In this document: in pieces, positions 51,286 through 61,946 of the stretch
Layout: the number at the start of each line of letters is the position of its first letter
How positions within the stretch are numbered: position 1 is the stretch's first letter
Assembly: GCF_004765785.1 (NCBI RefSeq)
Contig: NZ_ML219770.1
Span: 124,001 to 188,000, forward strand
Source of the DNA: Halorussus ruber
Lineage (GTDB): Archaea; Halobacteriota; Halobacteria; Halobacteriales; Haladaptataceae
Length of the DNA: 64,000 nt
Direction: 5' to 3'
Made by a program: the position numbers and the translations under genes
Notes under the pieces: generated by a model
The model's database searches: none
What the model was told of the DNA's origin: nothing
What the model saw: the letters and a program-made list of their open reading frames with translations, nothing else

Positions 51286-52227
51286 CTACTCGTCGGCGAA
51301 CGACCGAGCGACCGCGGTCTGCATCGCGTCGGAGTTGAACGCGCTCCCGGCCGTCCCGTCGCCGTCAAGGACGATGACGCCCGCCGACGAGCCGGTGAGT
51401 TCGGCGAACTCCTCGATGGCGCGGTCGGCGGCCTGCTGAGCGGTGTGGCCCGATTCGAGGTGACGGACCGCCCGGCGAGTTAGCGTGGCCTTGGCGATGT
51501 CCTCGCCCGCGCCGGTCGCGCTGGCCGCGCCAGCCGGGGCCGCGAAGAAGCCGCTGCCGATTTGGGGTACGTCGCCGACTCGACCGGCCAGCGCGAGCCA
51601 TCGCCCGCCGGTCGAGGTCGCGGCCGCGAACTCGTCGGTCTCGGGGTCGTAGGCGACCGCGCCGACGGTGTCGTGGTCCTTGGGATTGGATTCCGCCGAG
51701 TCGGCGTCTGCGGAATCGCCGTCGCCCTCCGCGCTGTCGGGGCTTCCGCCGAACTTCTCGCGGAGCCAGTCGAGGTGTTCGCTCGGACTGCCTTCGGGGA
51801 CCGAATCGAGATCGTTCCACTTCTCGCGGGTGTCCTCTGACCAGAGGTCCACGCCGGTCTCGACGCCGTAGTCCGCCGCGAGTTCGACCGCGTGGTCGCC
51901 GGAGACGAAGACGTGGGGCGTCTCCTCGAGCACGACTCTCGCGGCGCTGACGGCGTGTTCGACGCCGCGCATCGAGGAGACCGCGCCCGCTTCTCGGTCG
52001 CTGGTCATCACGCCCGCGTCGGTCCGGATTTCGCCGTCGCTCTGGACCGCGCCGCCGACCCCGGCGTTGAACCGGGGCGAGGATTCGAGGACGCGGACCG
52101 CGGACTCGACCGCGTCGAGGACCGAGGACGCTTCTGCGCCGGTCTCGGCGGCCTCGTCGAGGACTGCCTGTCTGGGTTCGGGTTCGTCGGGGTCGCTTCC
52201 GGCCCCGCCGTGGACGATGACGTGCAT
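51286..52227 (-). CDS. Isoaspartyl peptidase / L-asparaginase (Ntn hydrolase)
   Basis: 313 residues. HVIVHGGAG start; ARFNAG-like SSPRFNAGVGGAVQSDG; catalytic Thr after autocleavage in HDTVGAVAYDPE; STGGRWLALAGRVGDVPQIG substrate loop; SATGAGEDIAK. Made as one chain that self-cuts before the Thr. An acidic Asp/Glu/Ser insert of ~30 residues precedes the cut site. Hydrolyses asparagine or isoaspartyl dipeptides. Single gene. Confidence 0.92.
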   Translation of the reverse strand: MHVIVHGGAGSDPDEPEPRQAVLDEAAETGAEASSVLDAVESAVRVLESSPRFNAGVGGAVQSDGEIRTDAGVMTSDREAGAVSSMRGVEHAVSAARVVLEETPHVFVSGDHAVELAADYGVETGVDLWSEDTREKWNDLDSVPEGSPSEHLDWLREKFGGSPDSAEGDGDSADADSAESNPKDHDTVGAVAYDPETDEFAAATSTGGRWLALAGRVGDVPQIGSGFFAAPAGAASATGAGEDIAKATLTRRAVRHLESGHTAQQAADRAIEEFAELTGSSAGVIVLDGDGTAGSAFNSDAMQTAVARSFADE

Positions 52228-52349
52228 GCGAGGTGGTGGTCCCGGCGGCGTCTTAAATCCGATTCAATCGGAAAGGGAGGCGGGTCGGAGCAGCGCCCCC
52301 GACCCGCGGCGCTCGGTGATGCAGTCGAGAGGCGAACGCCCGGCCGACC

Positions 52350-52500
52350 AATCGCCAGCGAACGCTCGACTGATCAACCGACTCCCTCGGAGGAATGAAA
52401 GGGCGACCGCGAACCGCGCGAGGGCTTTCGAGGACATTGCAGTCCTATTTGCTTCTCCGGTTCTCGGTGCGAGGGCTTTCGAGAATACTGCTGTCCAGTC
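52350..52500 (-). repeat. Dispersed repeat family B, copy B6 with one 26-bp module
   Basis: Minus strand: GTATTCTCGAAAGCCCTCG, CCTCGAAAGCCCTCGCGCGG, GGTCGCCCTTTCATTCC, then CAGTCGAGCGTTCGCTGGCG. Very like B3. Covers half of the 315-bp gap 52228-52542, which has no gene. Confidence 0.8.
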
Positions 52501-52542
52501 TGCTCCGATGACTCTTCCCGCCTCAACGATAACAACAAACAA

Positions 52543-52866
52543 TCACGACGCTCGGTCGGGCAAGTCAATCTCGTCCGGCGCGGGCATCCAGAAGATGTCC
52601 AGCGACACCGCGAGGCTGAAGGGCACGACCCACACCAAAATGAGGGCCGTCCCACGGTCTTGGACCCCACTTCCGCCGAAGCCGACGAAGCCCGAGAGGA
52701 GAATCGTCGTGACGATGTAGATGAGCGGGATGAAGACCGCGGTGTAGACGACCGCGCCCCACTGGGTCGAGAGCCGGAGCCGGAAGAACCGGATGGCGAC
52801 CGCGGCCACGACGGTGTTGACGACCATGATGAGCAGGAACCCGATGATTGTCGCGGGCGAAGCCAT
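52543..52866 (-). CDS. Small membrane protein, unknown function
   Basis: 107 residues with three TM segments (about 7-25, 36-58, 72-92) and a short acidic tail. Arg-rich turn RFFRLRLSTQWG after the first. No family recognised; single gene between repeat copies B6 and B7. Confidence 0.72.
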   Translation of the reverse strand: MASPATIIGFLLIMVVNTVVAAVAIRFFRLRLSTQWGAVVYTAVFIPLIYIVTTILLSGFVGFGGSGVQDRGTALILVWVVPFSLAVSLDIFWMPAPDEIDLPDRAS

Positions 52867-53004
52867 TGGTAGACGGGTCTTGGGAGCGAGCGCTCTTGTG
52901 GCTACCGGATGCGCGATGGAAACGAGACGAAAGGAACGTCAGCGAGAGAACCGTCGGAAAGTACGTCAACAGCAGAGACGCCGAGAAGTTCGTGAACAGA
53001 GTTT

Positions 53005-53150
53005 AGAAAGCCCCCGGAGGACAAACCGCGTCCTCCGAGCCTGCGGTCGCTTTGCTCCCGCGGACACCCAAACTGTCGGTCGTTGCACGAAGCGTCTGCC
53101 GGTAGTCTGGTCCACCGAGCGCACGCTCCCGGTGGAAAACCCCACCGAGG
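53005..53150 (+). repeat. Dispersed repeat family B, copy B7 (partial)
   Basis: Starts TTTAGAAAGCCCCCGG, carries hairpin C3, then GCCTGCGGTCGCTTTGC, and ends with a diverged 26-bp-like module CGAAGCGTCTGCCGGTAG. Right next to the hmgA stop codon. Confidence 0.6.
53015..53037 (+). repeat. Covarying hairpin C3
   Basis: CGGAGGA, loop CAAACCGCG, TCCTCCG. Perfect seven-bp stem. Confidence 0.75.
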
Positions 53151-53151
53151 C

Positions 53152-54390
53152 CTACCGCCCCAAATCCTCGTGGGCGCTCGACAGGTGCTGTGAGGCCAGC
53201 GCCGCGAGGAGGGACAGTTCACCGGCCAGCGCGCCCACGGCGATGATTTCGGCGAGGGCGTTGGCGTTGCTTCCGGCGGGGTCGCCGCCGCCCCGCAGGC
53301 CAAGCACGTCGAGGGCCTCCGACTGGGTGGAGAGTTTGGTGCCGCCGCCGACCGTGCCGACCTCCAGACTGGCGAGGCTCACGCTGGCGTAGAGGGCGTC
53401 CTCGCGGGCCTCGACGGTCGTGATGGCGTTAGACCCTTCCACGACCTGCGCGGCGTCCTGCCCGGTGGCGAGGAAGGCCGCGGCGACGACGTTCGCGGCG
53501 TGGGCGTTGAAGCCGAGGCTCCCGGCCTTGGCGCTCCCGACCAGATTCTTCCGGGTGTTGGCCTCCTCGATAGCCTCCGGCGTGGTGTGAAGTCGGTCCT
53601 CAACCGTCCCGCGCGGGATTTTCACGTCCGCCGTCACGCTCCGGCCGCGGCCCTCGACGGCGTTGATGGCGGCGGGTTTCTTGTCGGTGCAGAGGTTGCC
53701 CGAGAGCGCCACGAGGGAGGCGGGGGTCTCGTCTTCGACGATTTCGGCGGCCTCGCGCGTGGCGATGGTCGCCATGTTCATCCCCATCGCGTCCTTGGTG
53801 TCGTAGACGAATCGCAGGTAGACCGAGTCGCCGACGACGTAGGTGTCCACGTCCAGCAGTTCGCCGTGGCTGGTGGTCGATTCGGCGACCTCGCGGAGTC
53901 GGTCCGTGTTCTCGCCGACCCACGAGACCACCTCCTCGGCCTCGGCCACGCCCTCGACCCGGAACACCGGCGCGCGGGTCATGCCGGACTTGGTGACGCG
54001 GGCGTCCGCGCCGCCGGCGGTGGCGATGACCGAGCAACCGCGGTTGACGCTCGCCAAGAGCGCGCCCTCGGTCGTGGCGAGGGGCAGGTAGAACTCGCCG
54101 CTGGCCGCGCCGCCCGCGACCTGCACGGGACCGACGACTCCCATCGGAATCTGGGCCGCGCCGATCATGTTCTCGATGCTCGTCTCGGTCGCCTGCTCGG
54201 CGTCGAGCGCGAAGTCGCCGACGGTGTCGAGGTCGGCGTCGGTCTCGGCCTCCAGCAGGCGTCGGCGGGCTTCAGCGGCGGTCTCGGCGTCGGTGTGGTC
54301 CTCCAGTTCGTGAAGTCTCAAGTCGCCTTCTCGGACGCGCTCGGCGAGAGCGTCCGGGTCGGTCGCGTCGTTCCCGTCAGCGTCGCTCAT
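53152..54390 (-). CDS. hmgA: HMG-CoA reductase (class I)
   Basis: 412 residues from the ATG at 54390 (MSDADGNDATDPDALAERVR). ENMIGAAQIPMGVVGP, catalytic Glu in TTEGALLASVNRG, SGNLCTDKKPAAINAVEGRG with the catalytic Lys, GQDAAQVVEGSNAIT, and His in SLASQHL-like LLAALASQHLSSAHEDL. NADPH-dependent reduction of HMG-CoA to mevalonate, the committed step of archaeal lipid synthesis; target of statins. Single gene. Confidence 0.96.
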   Translation of the reverse strand: MSDADGNDATDPDALAERVREGDLRLHELEDHTDAETAAEARRRLLEAETDADLDTVGDFALDAEQATETSIENMIGAAQIPMGVVGPVQVAGGAASGEFYLPLATTEGALLASVNRGCSVIATAGGADARVTKSGMTRAPVFRVEGVAEAEEVVSWVGENTDRLREVAESTTSHGELLDVDTYVVGDSVYLRFVYDTKDAMGMNMATIATREAAEIVEDETPASLVALSGNLCTDKKPAAINAVEGRGRSVTADVKIPRGTVEDRLHTTPEAIEEANTRKNLVGSAKAGSLGFNAHAANVVAAAFLATGQDAAQVVEGSNAITTVEAREDALYASVSLASLEVGTVGGGTKLSTQSEALDVLGLRGGGDPAGSNANALAEIIAVGALAGELSLLAALASQHLSSAHEDLGR

Positions 54391-54739
54391 ACCCGAGTGG
54401 TGAATGGGACGGCCCCTAACAGTTCCCATTCGGGTCGGGCACGCGAGTCGGCGGAGACGACTCGCCCGGCCGACCACCGAGCGGGGTCGGTGGATTCCAC
54501 TCGGGGAAAATCGCGGGACCACTTTTACTTTCACTCCGGACATGGCCGAGGTTTATTGCCCTCTCGTCCGTATCCAAAATTGGTCCCCGAGTGGTCCACC
54601 GCGAAGGGTGAGTTCCTGCCTGCCATCGTTTCCCTTCCCCTTCCGGCGCGGTACCGTTCGCGTTCGATTCGGTCTCCAGCCGTCGCTCGCAACTGTCATC
54701 CCCTGCACGGCCGCGCCTCGCCACCGCGGGACCATCGCC

Positions 54740-54874
54740 ATGACCGCGAGAACTTCCGAGAGGGATGACGTCCTCACCGATTCGCGGTTCGCACAGTTCC
54801 TTCGACTGCTGAAACTCGTGTTGACCGTCCTGACGCTCGCCGTCTCGCTGTGGAAGGCGTTGGGACTGACGTAA
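54740..54874 (+). CDS. Small protein with one hydrophobic helix (44 aa)
   Basis: MTARTSERDDVLTDSRFAQF then LRLLKLVLTVLTLAVSLWKA and LGLT. A charged N-terminus followed by a membrane-like helix with two Lys. No family recognised; the composition fits a real small membrane protein, but it is short. Confidence 0.45.
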   Translation: MTARTSERDDVLTDSRFAQFLRLLKLVLTVLTLAVSLWKALGLT

Positions 54875-54898
54875 CCGAGTCGTCTTTTCGCCGTCGGA

Positions 54899-55243
54899 TT
54901 AGCCCGCGTCGGGCCGGTCGCCCGGCCGTTCGAGATCGAAACTGTCGGCCAGCGCGAGGAGTCCGCCCACGAACAGGAGTCCAACCCCGACCCGGAGCGA
55001 GGACGACGAGTTCCCCGAGTGAAGCGCCAAGAAGAGCCATCCCGGCGCTGCGACGACGTTGCCGATGCCGCGCAGTCGGTCGCCGTCTCGGAATCCCGCC
55101 ACCGAGAACAGTAGCGATGCGAGCGCGAAGCCACCGAGGACGACCGGGAGCAGTTCGACACCGACCGCGGCGGCCGCGACACCCCCGCCGACGACCAGCG
55201 CCACGGCGACGAGCGAGAGCCATCGATTCGCGGGACGTTTCAT
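54899..55243 (-). CDS. Membrane protein, unknown function
   Basis: 114 residues, three to four TM segments (about 8-28, 30-48, 61-77, 84-99) and a short acidic tail. No motif I can name. Lies 39 bp downstream of the zinc-ribbon/winged-helix gene on the same strand, so possibly co-transcribed. Confidence 0.7.
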   Translation of the reverse strand: MKRPANRWLSLVAVALVVGGGVAAAAVGVELLPVVLGGFALASLLFSVAGFRDGDRLRGIGNVVAAPGWLFLALHSGNSSSSLRVGVGLLFVGGLLALADSFDLERPGDRPDAG

Positions 55244-55282
55244 CCGTAGTCAAACGTATCGGCGCATCGAACAAAAGTTTGG

Positions 55283-55813
55283 TCAGAGCAACCGATACCG
55301 CCCGCGACTCTCGCTGACCTCGCCCCGACGAGCCAGTTTCTCCAGCGACTTCCGAACGTAGTCGGCGGGGACGCCTCGCTCCTCGGCGAAGGCGACCACC
55401 TCGTCCTCGGTCGGTCGGTCGAGTTCCCGCAGGGCCGCCATGACGGTCTCCTTCTGGGAGGTCCCCCGCGTGCTGGCCGACCGGTTCTCGACGCGCTCGG
55501 CGGCCTCGGCGACCGCCTCGGTATCGACGCCCGAGGCTTCGAGGTACTCGTCGTCGGAGGGGCCTGCCTCCTCGATTTGGGCCTCCATCTCGGTGAAGGA
55601 GTCGAGTTCCGCGAACGCCTCGCCCTCGCCCTGCCGGTTGGCGAGCATCGACGAGCGGACCTCGCGGGCGTGGTCCTCGTCGTCGGTCTCTACGAACTTC
55701 TTCAACTTCTCGAACTTCCGGCGCTTGCCGCACCGGGGACACTGGGTGGTCTCCGGGCGACCCTCTACGATTTTGAGCGCCTGACAGTCACTACACCCCA
55801 CGACGGCGTACAT
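55283..55813 (-). CDS. Zinc-ribbon and winged-helix protein (DUF5817-like)
   Basis: 176 residues. N-terminal zinc ribbon with CSDC (residues 7-10) and CPRC (~25-28), a basic linker KKRRKFEKLKKF-like region, an acidic helical middle and a C-terminal winged helix (~120-176: KETVMAALRELDRPTEDEVV, LEKLARRGEVSESRGRYRLL). The layout matches a haloarchaeal DUF5817 family. Probably a nucleic-acid-binding regulator. Confidence 0.8.
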   Translation of the reverse strand: MYAVVGCSDCQALKIVEGRPETTQCPRCGKRRKFEKLKKFVETDDEDHAREVRSSMLANRQGEGEAFAELDSFTEMEAQIEEAGPSDDEYLEASGVDTEAVAEAAERVENRSASTRGTSQKETVMAALRELDRPTEDEVVAFAEERGVPADYVRKSLEKLARRGEVSESRGRYRLL

Positions 55814-55975
55814 GCCCGTGAGTCGGGCTTTTTGGTACGTGAATCTTCGGACTCGGACTGTAGTTGGTGGTTGAGGGAATTATATCGATGTGTTTTAGAA
55901 TGGTATTCAATCTTCTAATATGGAACTATTCACTCCCAACAGTCCGCGTGCGCTACTCCTGATTTTCCGCGGTCG

Positions 55976-56247
55976 GCGCGCGCTGGCGCGGTCGTCGTGA
56001 ACGAAGTGAACGACTGCTCGGCGGACGCAGTTTGTCCGCCGGTGTCTCTCGTGACCGCGCCATTTCGTGCGAGGGACGAGCAACGTGGTTCGAGAGAGCA
56101 AAGCTCTCTCGTCATCCCGAAAATCGGAGATTTTCGGAGACAACGGAGTGAGTAGCGCAGTCGGTTGGGGAGGACGTGGCCTGCGGTCGCGGTTGCGGGG
56201 CGGTGGCGGTCGCGGTGACGCCTCGGCTCAAGCCTGAAGCTAGCTCT
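55976..56247 (+). repeat. Dispersed repeat family A, copy A6 (with two nested hairpins)
   Basis: Outer end GGCGCGCGCTGGCGCGG, hairpin C5, then a second hairpin CGAAAATC-GGA-GATTTTCG at ~56119-56137, GGTTGGGGAGGACGTGGC block, ends GAAGCTAGCTC. In the 572-bp gap 55814-56385; no gene there. Confidence 0.8.
56019..56041 (-). repeat. Covarying hairpin C5
   Basis: On the minus strand CGGCGGA, loop CAAACTGCG, TCCGCCG. Perfect seven-bp stem; loop differs at one base. Confidence 0.75.
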
Positions 56248-56249
56248 CT

Positions 56250-56324
56250 CGTCTCGTCCATCTCCATCCCGTCCGTCTCCATCCCGTCCGTCTCCATCCC
56301 GTCCGTCTCCGTCCCGTCCACACC
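56250..56324 (+). repeat. 15-bp minisatellite
   Basis: Three exact units CATCCCGTCCGTCTC at 56265-56279, 56280-56294 and 56295-56309, with degenerate copies on both sides. Directly after the A6 end. Minus-strand frame reads METDGMETDG but is not a convincing gene. Confidence 0.8.
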
Positions 56325-56385
56325 CTCTCGTCTCTCCCATCCCTTTCCTCTCCCTACAGAGCCGAGAGAACAGACCCTCGATTTT

Positions 56386-56724
56386 TCAGTCCTGCCAGTC
56401 CGGATTCTCCCGCGGCGGGCTGAAGATGTCCACGCCCTCGACTCGCTCGTCCCCGCGGTTCTCGGCGGCGTGGGGTTCGCCACCCGGCAGGACGTACGAA
56501 TCGCCCGCGCTCACGTCGATCTCCTCGCCGTCCACGATGAACGTCAGGGTCCCCTGCGTGATGTAGCCCGCCTGCTCGTGGTCGTGGCTGTGTTCGGGCA
56601 CCTCCGCGCCGGGTTCGATGTCGAAGTGCTGGACGTTCATCTTCTCCGCGCCCGCCAGAAGCGACAGGTGGACGCCCTCGACGGCTTCGGTTGACTCCTC
56701 GGCGTCGTTGGGTACGACTTCCAT
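56386..56724 (-). CDS. Cupin-domain protein
   Basis: 112 residues from the ATG at 56724. Cupin motif 1: EPGAEVPEHSHDHEQAGYI with His-x-His and Glu; motif 2: LPGGEPHAAENRG with a His. One beta-barrel, metal-binding. Could be a small oxygenase, isomerase or sensor of cofactor; no sign of a substrate. Single gene between a minisatellite and transposon. Confidence 0.86.
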   Translation of the reverse strand: MEVVPNDAEESTEAVEGVHLSLLAGAEKMNVQHFDIEPGAEVPEHSHDHEQAGYITQGTLTFIVDGEEIDVSAGDSYVLPGGEPHAAENRGDERVEGVDIFSPPRENPDWQD

Positions 56725-56823
56725 GCGTGAGTGTACCGTAGACGGCGGGGCACCTAAAGGTTCGAGTCGGGGAAATCGGATATCGGGCAGAAAGAGGAGA
56801 GGAAAGTAACTTCGAGTCTGAAG

Positions 56824-56862
<39 letters not shown>

Positions 56863-56866
56863 CGTT

Positions 56867-58527
<1,661 letters not shown>

Positions 58528-58603
58528 CTATGCATACTATCTATATTTGGACGGGTTAAAGATTGTGTTGGAACCCCGTCTATGCCATCGTTGGCAGTTG
58601 CAT

Positions 58604-58666
<63 letters not shown>

Positions 58667-58701
58667 CCCGACGTTAGTGCGCGACGGTGGTGAACGTGAA
58701 G

Positions 58702-58930
58702 AGGAGCTAGCTATCGTCGAAGCCGAGGCGTCACCGCGACCGCCACCGCCCCGCAACCGCGGGCCTCACGCCTCCCCAACCGCTTGCGCTGCTCGGCCCC
58801 CGGAAGGCAAACCGCGTCTTCCGTGCTGTTGCGAATCGAAGATTCGCTACATCCCGAAAATCTTCGATTTTCGAACGACTCCGCTCACGAAGACCTCGCG
58901 CGGGCATGAACGCCGCGCTAGCGCGCGCCA
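58702..58930 (-). repeat. Dispersed repeat family A, copy A7
   Basis: Minus strand: outer end GGCGCGCGCTAGCGCGG, hairpin pair GCGAATC-GAA-GATTCGC and CGAAAATC-TTC-GATTTTCG, hairpin C4, GTTGGGGAGGCGTGAGG block, CGGCTTCGACGATAGC end with GCTAGCT at ~58706-58712. Fills most of the 378-bp gap 58661-59038. Confidence 0.8.
58801..58823 (+). repeat. Covarying hairpin C4
   Basis: CGGAAGG, loop CAAACCGCG, TCTTCCG. Six pairs plus one G-T at the loop end. Confidence 0.7.
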
Positions 58931-59038
58931 AACAATTATAAATAGGGTCCGAAAGCGGTCTCCGATGGCCGATTCGACCCACGCGGACCGGTTTCAAGTC
59001 CGCGCTCGGTCAAAACCCGACGTCGCTCGGAATCGCCT

Positions 59039-59566
59039 TCAGAACCGCTCTTCGACCTGCCGGAGCGTGTCGGCCATCTCCTCGGAGTTGTCCACCGTGA
59101 CGTGCGACCGCGAGATGGGTTCGAACTGCTCGCGGTACAGCCGGTGAATCTCGAAGTCGGCGTCGCTCTCGTCGTCCTCGCGGCCCGCGATTCGCTCGCG
59201 GACGACCTCCTCGGCGCACTCGACTTTCACCAGTCGGAAGGGCGCGTCCAGCGATTCGGAGATGGCGACGGCGTGGTCCCGGTAGCTCTCCGCCTTGAAG
59301 GTGCCGTCCAGTACCGCGCTCGTGCCGTCCTCGACGAGGTCGCTCGCCCGGTCGAACAACTCGCGGTAGACCATCCGGGCCTCCTCCTCGGTGTAGTCGG
59401 GGTCCGAGAGAATCTCCTTGCGAATCACGTCGGTCCGGAGGAGTCGCCCGTCGAGTCGCTCGGCGATGTCCTCGGCGACCGTGGTCTTGCCAACCCCCGG
59501 CAGGCCGCAGACCACGACCAACTGGGGCGTGGTCTGGGAGACCTCGCGCGCTTCCGTCTCAGACAT
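59039..59566 (-). CDS. P-loop kinase (AAA_33 type)
   Basis: 175 residues from the ATG at 59566; ATG 59575 would add three. Walker A GLPGVGKTT at residues 21-29, LLRTDVIRKEILSDPDYTEE substrate/lid region, VLDGTFKAESYRD, and VECAEEVVRERIAGRE. Resembles gluconate/aminoglycoside-type small kinases; substrate not readable. Single gene. Confidence 0.86.
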   Translation of the reverse strand: MSETEAREVSQTTPQLVVVCGLPGVGKTTVAEDIAERLDGRLLRTDVIRKEILSDPDYTEEEARMVYRELFDRASDLVEDGTSAVLDGTFKAESYRDHAVAISESLDAPFRLVKVECAEEVVRERIAGREDDESDADFEIHRLYREQFEPISRSHVTVDNSEEMADTLRQVEERF

Positions 59567-59735
59567 GGCGACCACCGACTCGCCGCCCTTCCGCTCGCGT
59601 CCGGTAAGTTGCCGCGCAAATCCGACTCATGTAATTATCGTAACCCACGAACCCAATCCCTTATCAAGGTGTGGAAACCCGGTTCGGGCGCGACCGCCAC
59701 CGCGATTTTCCCGACCGGCGACGTACTCGGTATTC

Positions 59736-60659
59736 ATGCTCTCGGGCTCCGATTCCGACGGTCTCGTATCTGTCGTAGTGCCGACCCACTACCGGAACGA
59801 CCGCCTCCGGCGCGCGCTGGAGAGCGTCCGCGACCAGGAGTACCGACCGAGAGAGGCCATCGTCGTGGACGGGTCCGACGACGGCCACGCCCGCCCGGTC
59901 GCCGAGGACTTCGGCGCGACCTACGTCCGCCAGAAGCGCGACGAGGGGCCGCAGGCGGGCCGGAGCATCGGCGCGAAGCGCGCCGAGGGTCGCTACGTCC
60001 AACTGCTGGACGACGACGACCGACTCCGACCGTCGAAGATTCGCAAGCAGGTCGAACTTCTCGAATCCGACCCGGAGGTCGGCGTCGCCTACTGCGGGAT
60101 GGACGACGAGGAGCGCGGGGAACTCCTCCCGAGCCCCGTCGTGCGGGGCAACGTCATCGAGCGCGCGCTGGAGATGCGGACCTTCCCGTGCGTCAACTCG
60201 ACCATGCTCGTGGAGGCCGACATCGTAGAGCGCGTCCTTCCCTTCCGCCACCGCCACGGGGCCGACGACACGGGCCTCAAAATCGACCTCGCGCTCCAGA
60301 CGCAGTTCGACTTCGTGGCCGAACCGCTGGTGGTCCGGGGCCGAACCGGCGAGTCGCTGTCCGAATCGTGGGGGTACCTCGACGGTCGGATGGATGTCAT
60401 TGCGACGTACGAACAGCTCTACCGGCGATTTCCCGACCGGATTCGCCAGCGCGCGCTCCGAGAGACCCACTATCAGGCGGGCCGGAAACGCCTCGGAGAG
60501 CGCGGGTGGTCGCCCCGCGCCACGGCGTCGTTCGCCCGCTCGGCGTGGGAGACGCCCGACGACCACGCCTACCACCTCGGGCTGTGTCTGGGGTCGGTGC
60601 TGGGTCGGCCGGGGGTGGACGCCGTGGACCGACTGTTCGGCCGCGGACGGACGCAGTAG
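59736..60659 (+). CDS. Family 2 glycosyltransferase
   Basis: 307 residues from the ATG at 59736. GT-A start VSVVVPTHYRNDRLRRALES; D-x-D region VQLLDDDDRLRPSKI; VAYCGMDDEE and FPCVNSTMLVEADIVERVLPF, DDTGLKIDLAL. Transfers a sugar from a nucleotide donor, probably for surface glycan; acceptor unknown. Followed 63 bp later by an M20 peptidase. Confidence 0.9.
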   Translation: MLSGSDSDGLVSVVVPTHYRNDRLRRALESVRDQEYRPREAIVVDGSDDGHARPVAEDFGATYVRQKRDEGPQAGRSIGAKRAEGRYVQLLDDDDRLRPSKIRKQVELLESDPEVGVAYCGMDDEERGELLPSPVVRGNVIERALEMRTFPCVNSTMLVEADIVERVLPFRHRHGADDTGLKIDLALQTQFDFVAEPLVVRGRTGESLSESWGYLDGRMDVIATYEQLYRRFPDRIRQRALRETHYQAGRKRLGERGWSPRATASFARSAWETPDDHAYHLGLCLGSVLGRPGVDAVDRLFGRGRTQ

Positions 60660-60722
60660 GTCGCTCGCCCCGAGCGATGGCACCCCGAGGTATAACGCAC
60701 CGGGGGTCGAAATACGGCCCAG

Positions 60723-61946
60723 ATGACGACCGCATCCGGCGACGACACCGGCCCCGGAGACGGCCCCGACCCCGACGGCCTCGCCGATCTCACCGACCTC
60801 GCCGCGGACCTCGTCCGCGTCCCGACCGAGAACCCGCCGGGCGACGAGCGCCCCGGCGCGGAGTTCGTCGTCGAGTGGTTCGAGGAGCGCGGCATCGACG
60901 CTCGCCTCGTAGAAGCCCCCGACCCCGAGCGAGCGCAGGCCGTGGCGTGGGTCGGCGAGAACCCCGAAACTGCGCCGGACGACTCCCCGACGCTCGTCCT
61001 GAACGGCCACCTCGACGTGGTTCCCGCGGGCGACCCCGAGTCGTGGACCCGCGACCCCTTCGGCGGGACTGTCGAGGACGGCGTCCTCTACGGTCGGGGG
61101 AGCGCCGACATGAAGACCGGCCTCGCGCTCGCCATGCTGACGCTGCGGGACCTCGCGCCCGAAATTGAATCCGGAAATCTCGACGGCTCGCTCGTCTTCC
61201 ACGCCGCGATGGGCGAGGAGACCGGCGCGCCCGGCACCCGGACGCTCCTCGACGAGGGCTACGGCGGGGACCGGGCGGTCGTGCTGGAACCAACCGACTT
61301 CCGGGTCGGGACCGCCGCGAAGGGGGTCGTCACCTACCGCGTCGGCGTCTCGGGGTCGGCCTCCCACGCGAGTCGCCCCGACCAAGGCGTCAACGCCATC
61401 GACGCTGCCAGACCCGTGTTGGCGGCGATAGACGACTACGACGACCGACTCCGCGAGCGCGAGGACCCACTCGTGGGGAAGGCCTACGCGACCGTGACCG
61501 AGTTCGAGGCCGGGACCGACTCGAACATGGCGGTGCTTCCCGGCCGGGCCGAGTTCCTCCTCGACCGGCGCATCCTCCCCGACGAGACCATCGAGACGGT
61601 CGAGGCCGAAATCGAGGACCTGCTCGCCGGAGTCGAGCGCGCGGCGGGAGTCGAGACCGACCGCTCGCTGGTCAAACACTACGCCTCGGCCGGGATTCCG
61701 GCGGACCACTCGCTGGCCGAGCGGTTTCGGGACTTGTCCGCGGAGATGGCCGACGCGCCCCGCGAACCGTGGGGACTGGAGGCCGCGACCGACGCCCGCG
61801 AGTTCGTCGCCCGCGGGACGCCAGCCATCATCTGGGGGCCGGGCGAACTCGCGCAGGCCCACACCGTGGACGAACACATCGACCTCGGGGACGCCGTGGC
61901 CGGACTGGAGATTCTGAAGAAAGGTGTGCGAGAGACGCTCTCCTAG
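60723..61946 (+). CDS. M20 family metallopeptidase / deacylase
   Basis: 407 residues. Metal ligands: His in NGHLDVVPAG, Asp in GRGSADMKTGLA, Glu-Glu in MGEETGAPG, Asp in LEPTDF; dimerisation domain ~190-300 (GSASHASRPDQGVNA). Family includes ArgE/DapE/carboxypeptidase G2; by GRGSADMK pattern it is DapE/ArgE-like. Cleaves an N-acyl or peptide amino acid; substrate uncertain. Confidence 0.9.
   Translation: MTTASGDDTGPGDGPDPDGLADLTDLAADLVRVPTENPPGDERPGAEFVVEWFEERGIDARLVEAPDPERAQAVAWVGENPETAPDDSPTLVLNGHLDVVPAGDPESWTRDPFGGTVEDGVLYGRGSADMKTGLALAMLTLRDLAPEIESGNLDGSLVFHAAMGEETGAPGTRTLLDEGYGGDRAVVLEPTDFRVGTAAKGVVTYRVGVSGSASHASRPDQGVNAIDAARPVLAAIDDYDDRLREREDPLVGKAYATVTEFEAGTDSNMAVLPGRAEFLLDRRILPDETIETVEAEIEDLLAGVERAAGVETDRSLVKHYASAGIPADHSLAERFRDLSAEMADAPREPWGLEAATDAREFVARGTPAIIWGPGELAQAHTVDEHIDLGDAVAGLEILKKGVRETLS

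Noticed and set aside
56112-56483. Minus-strand frame with METDGMETDG repeats
   Set aside because: It is the translation of the 15-bp minisatellite and family A end; no upstream gene-like sequence.
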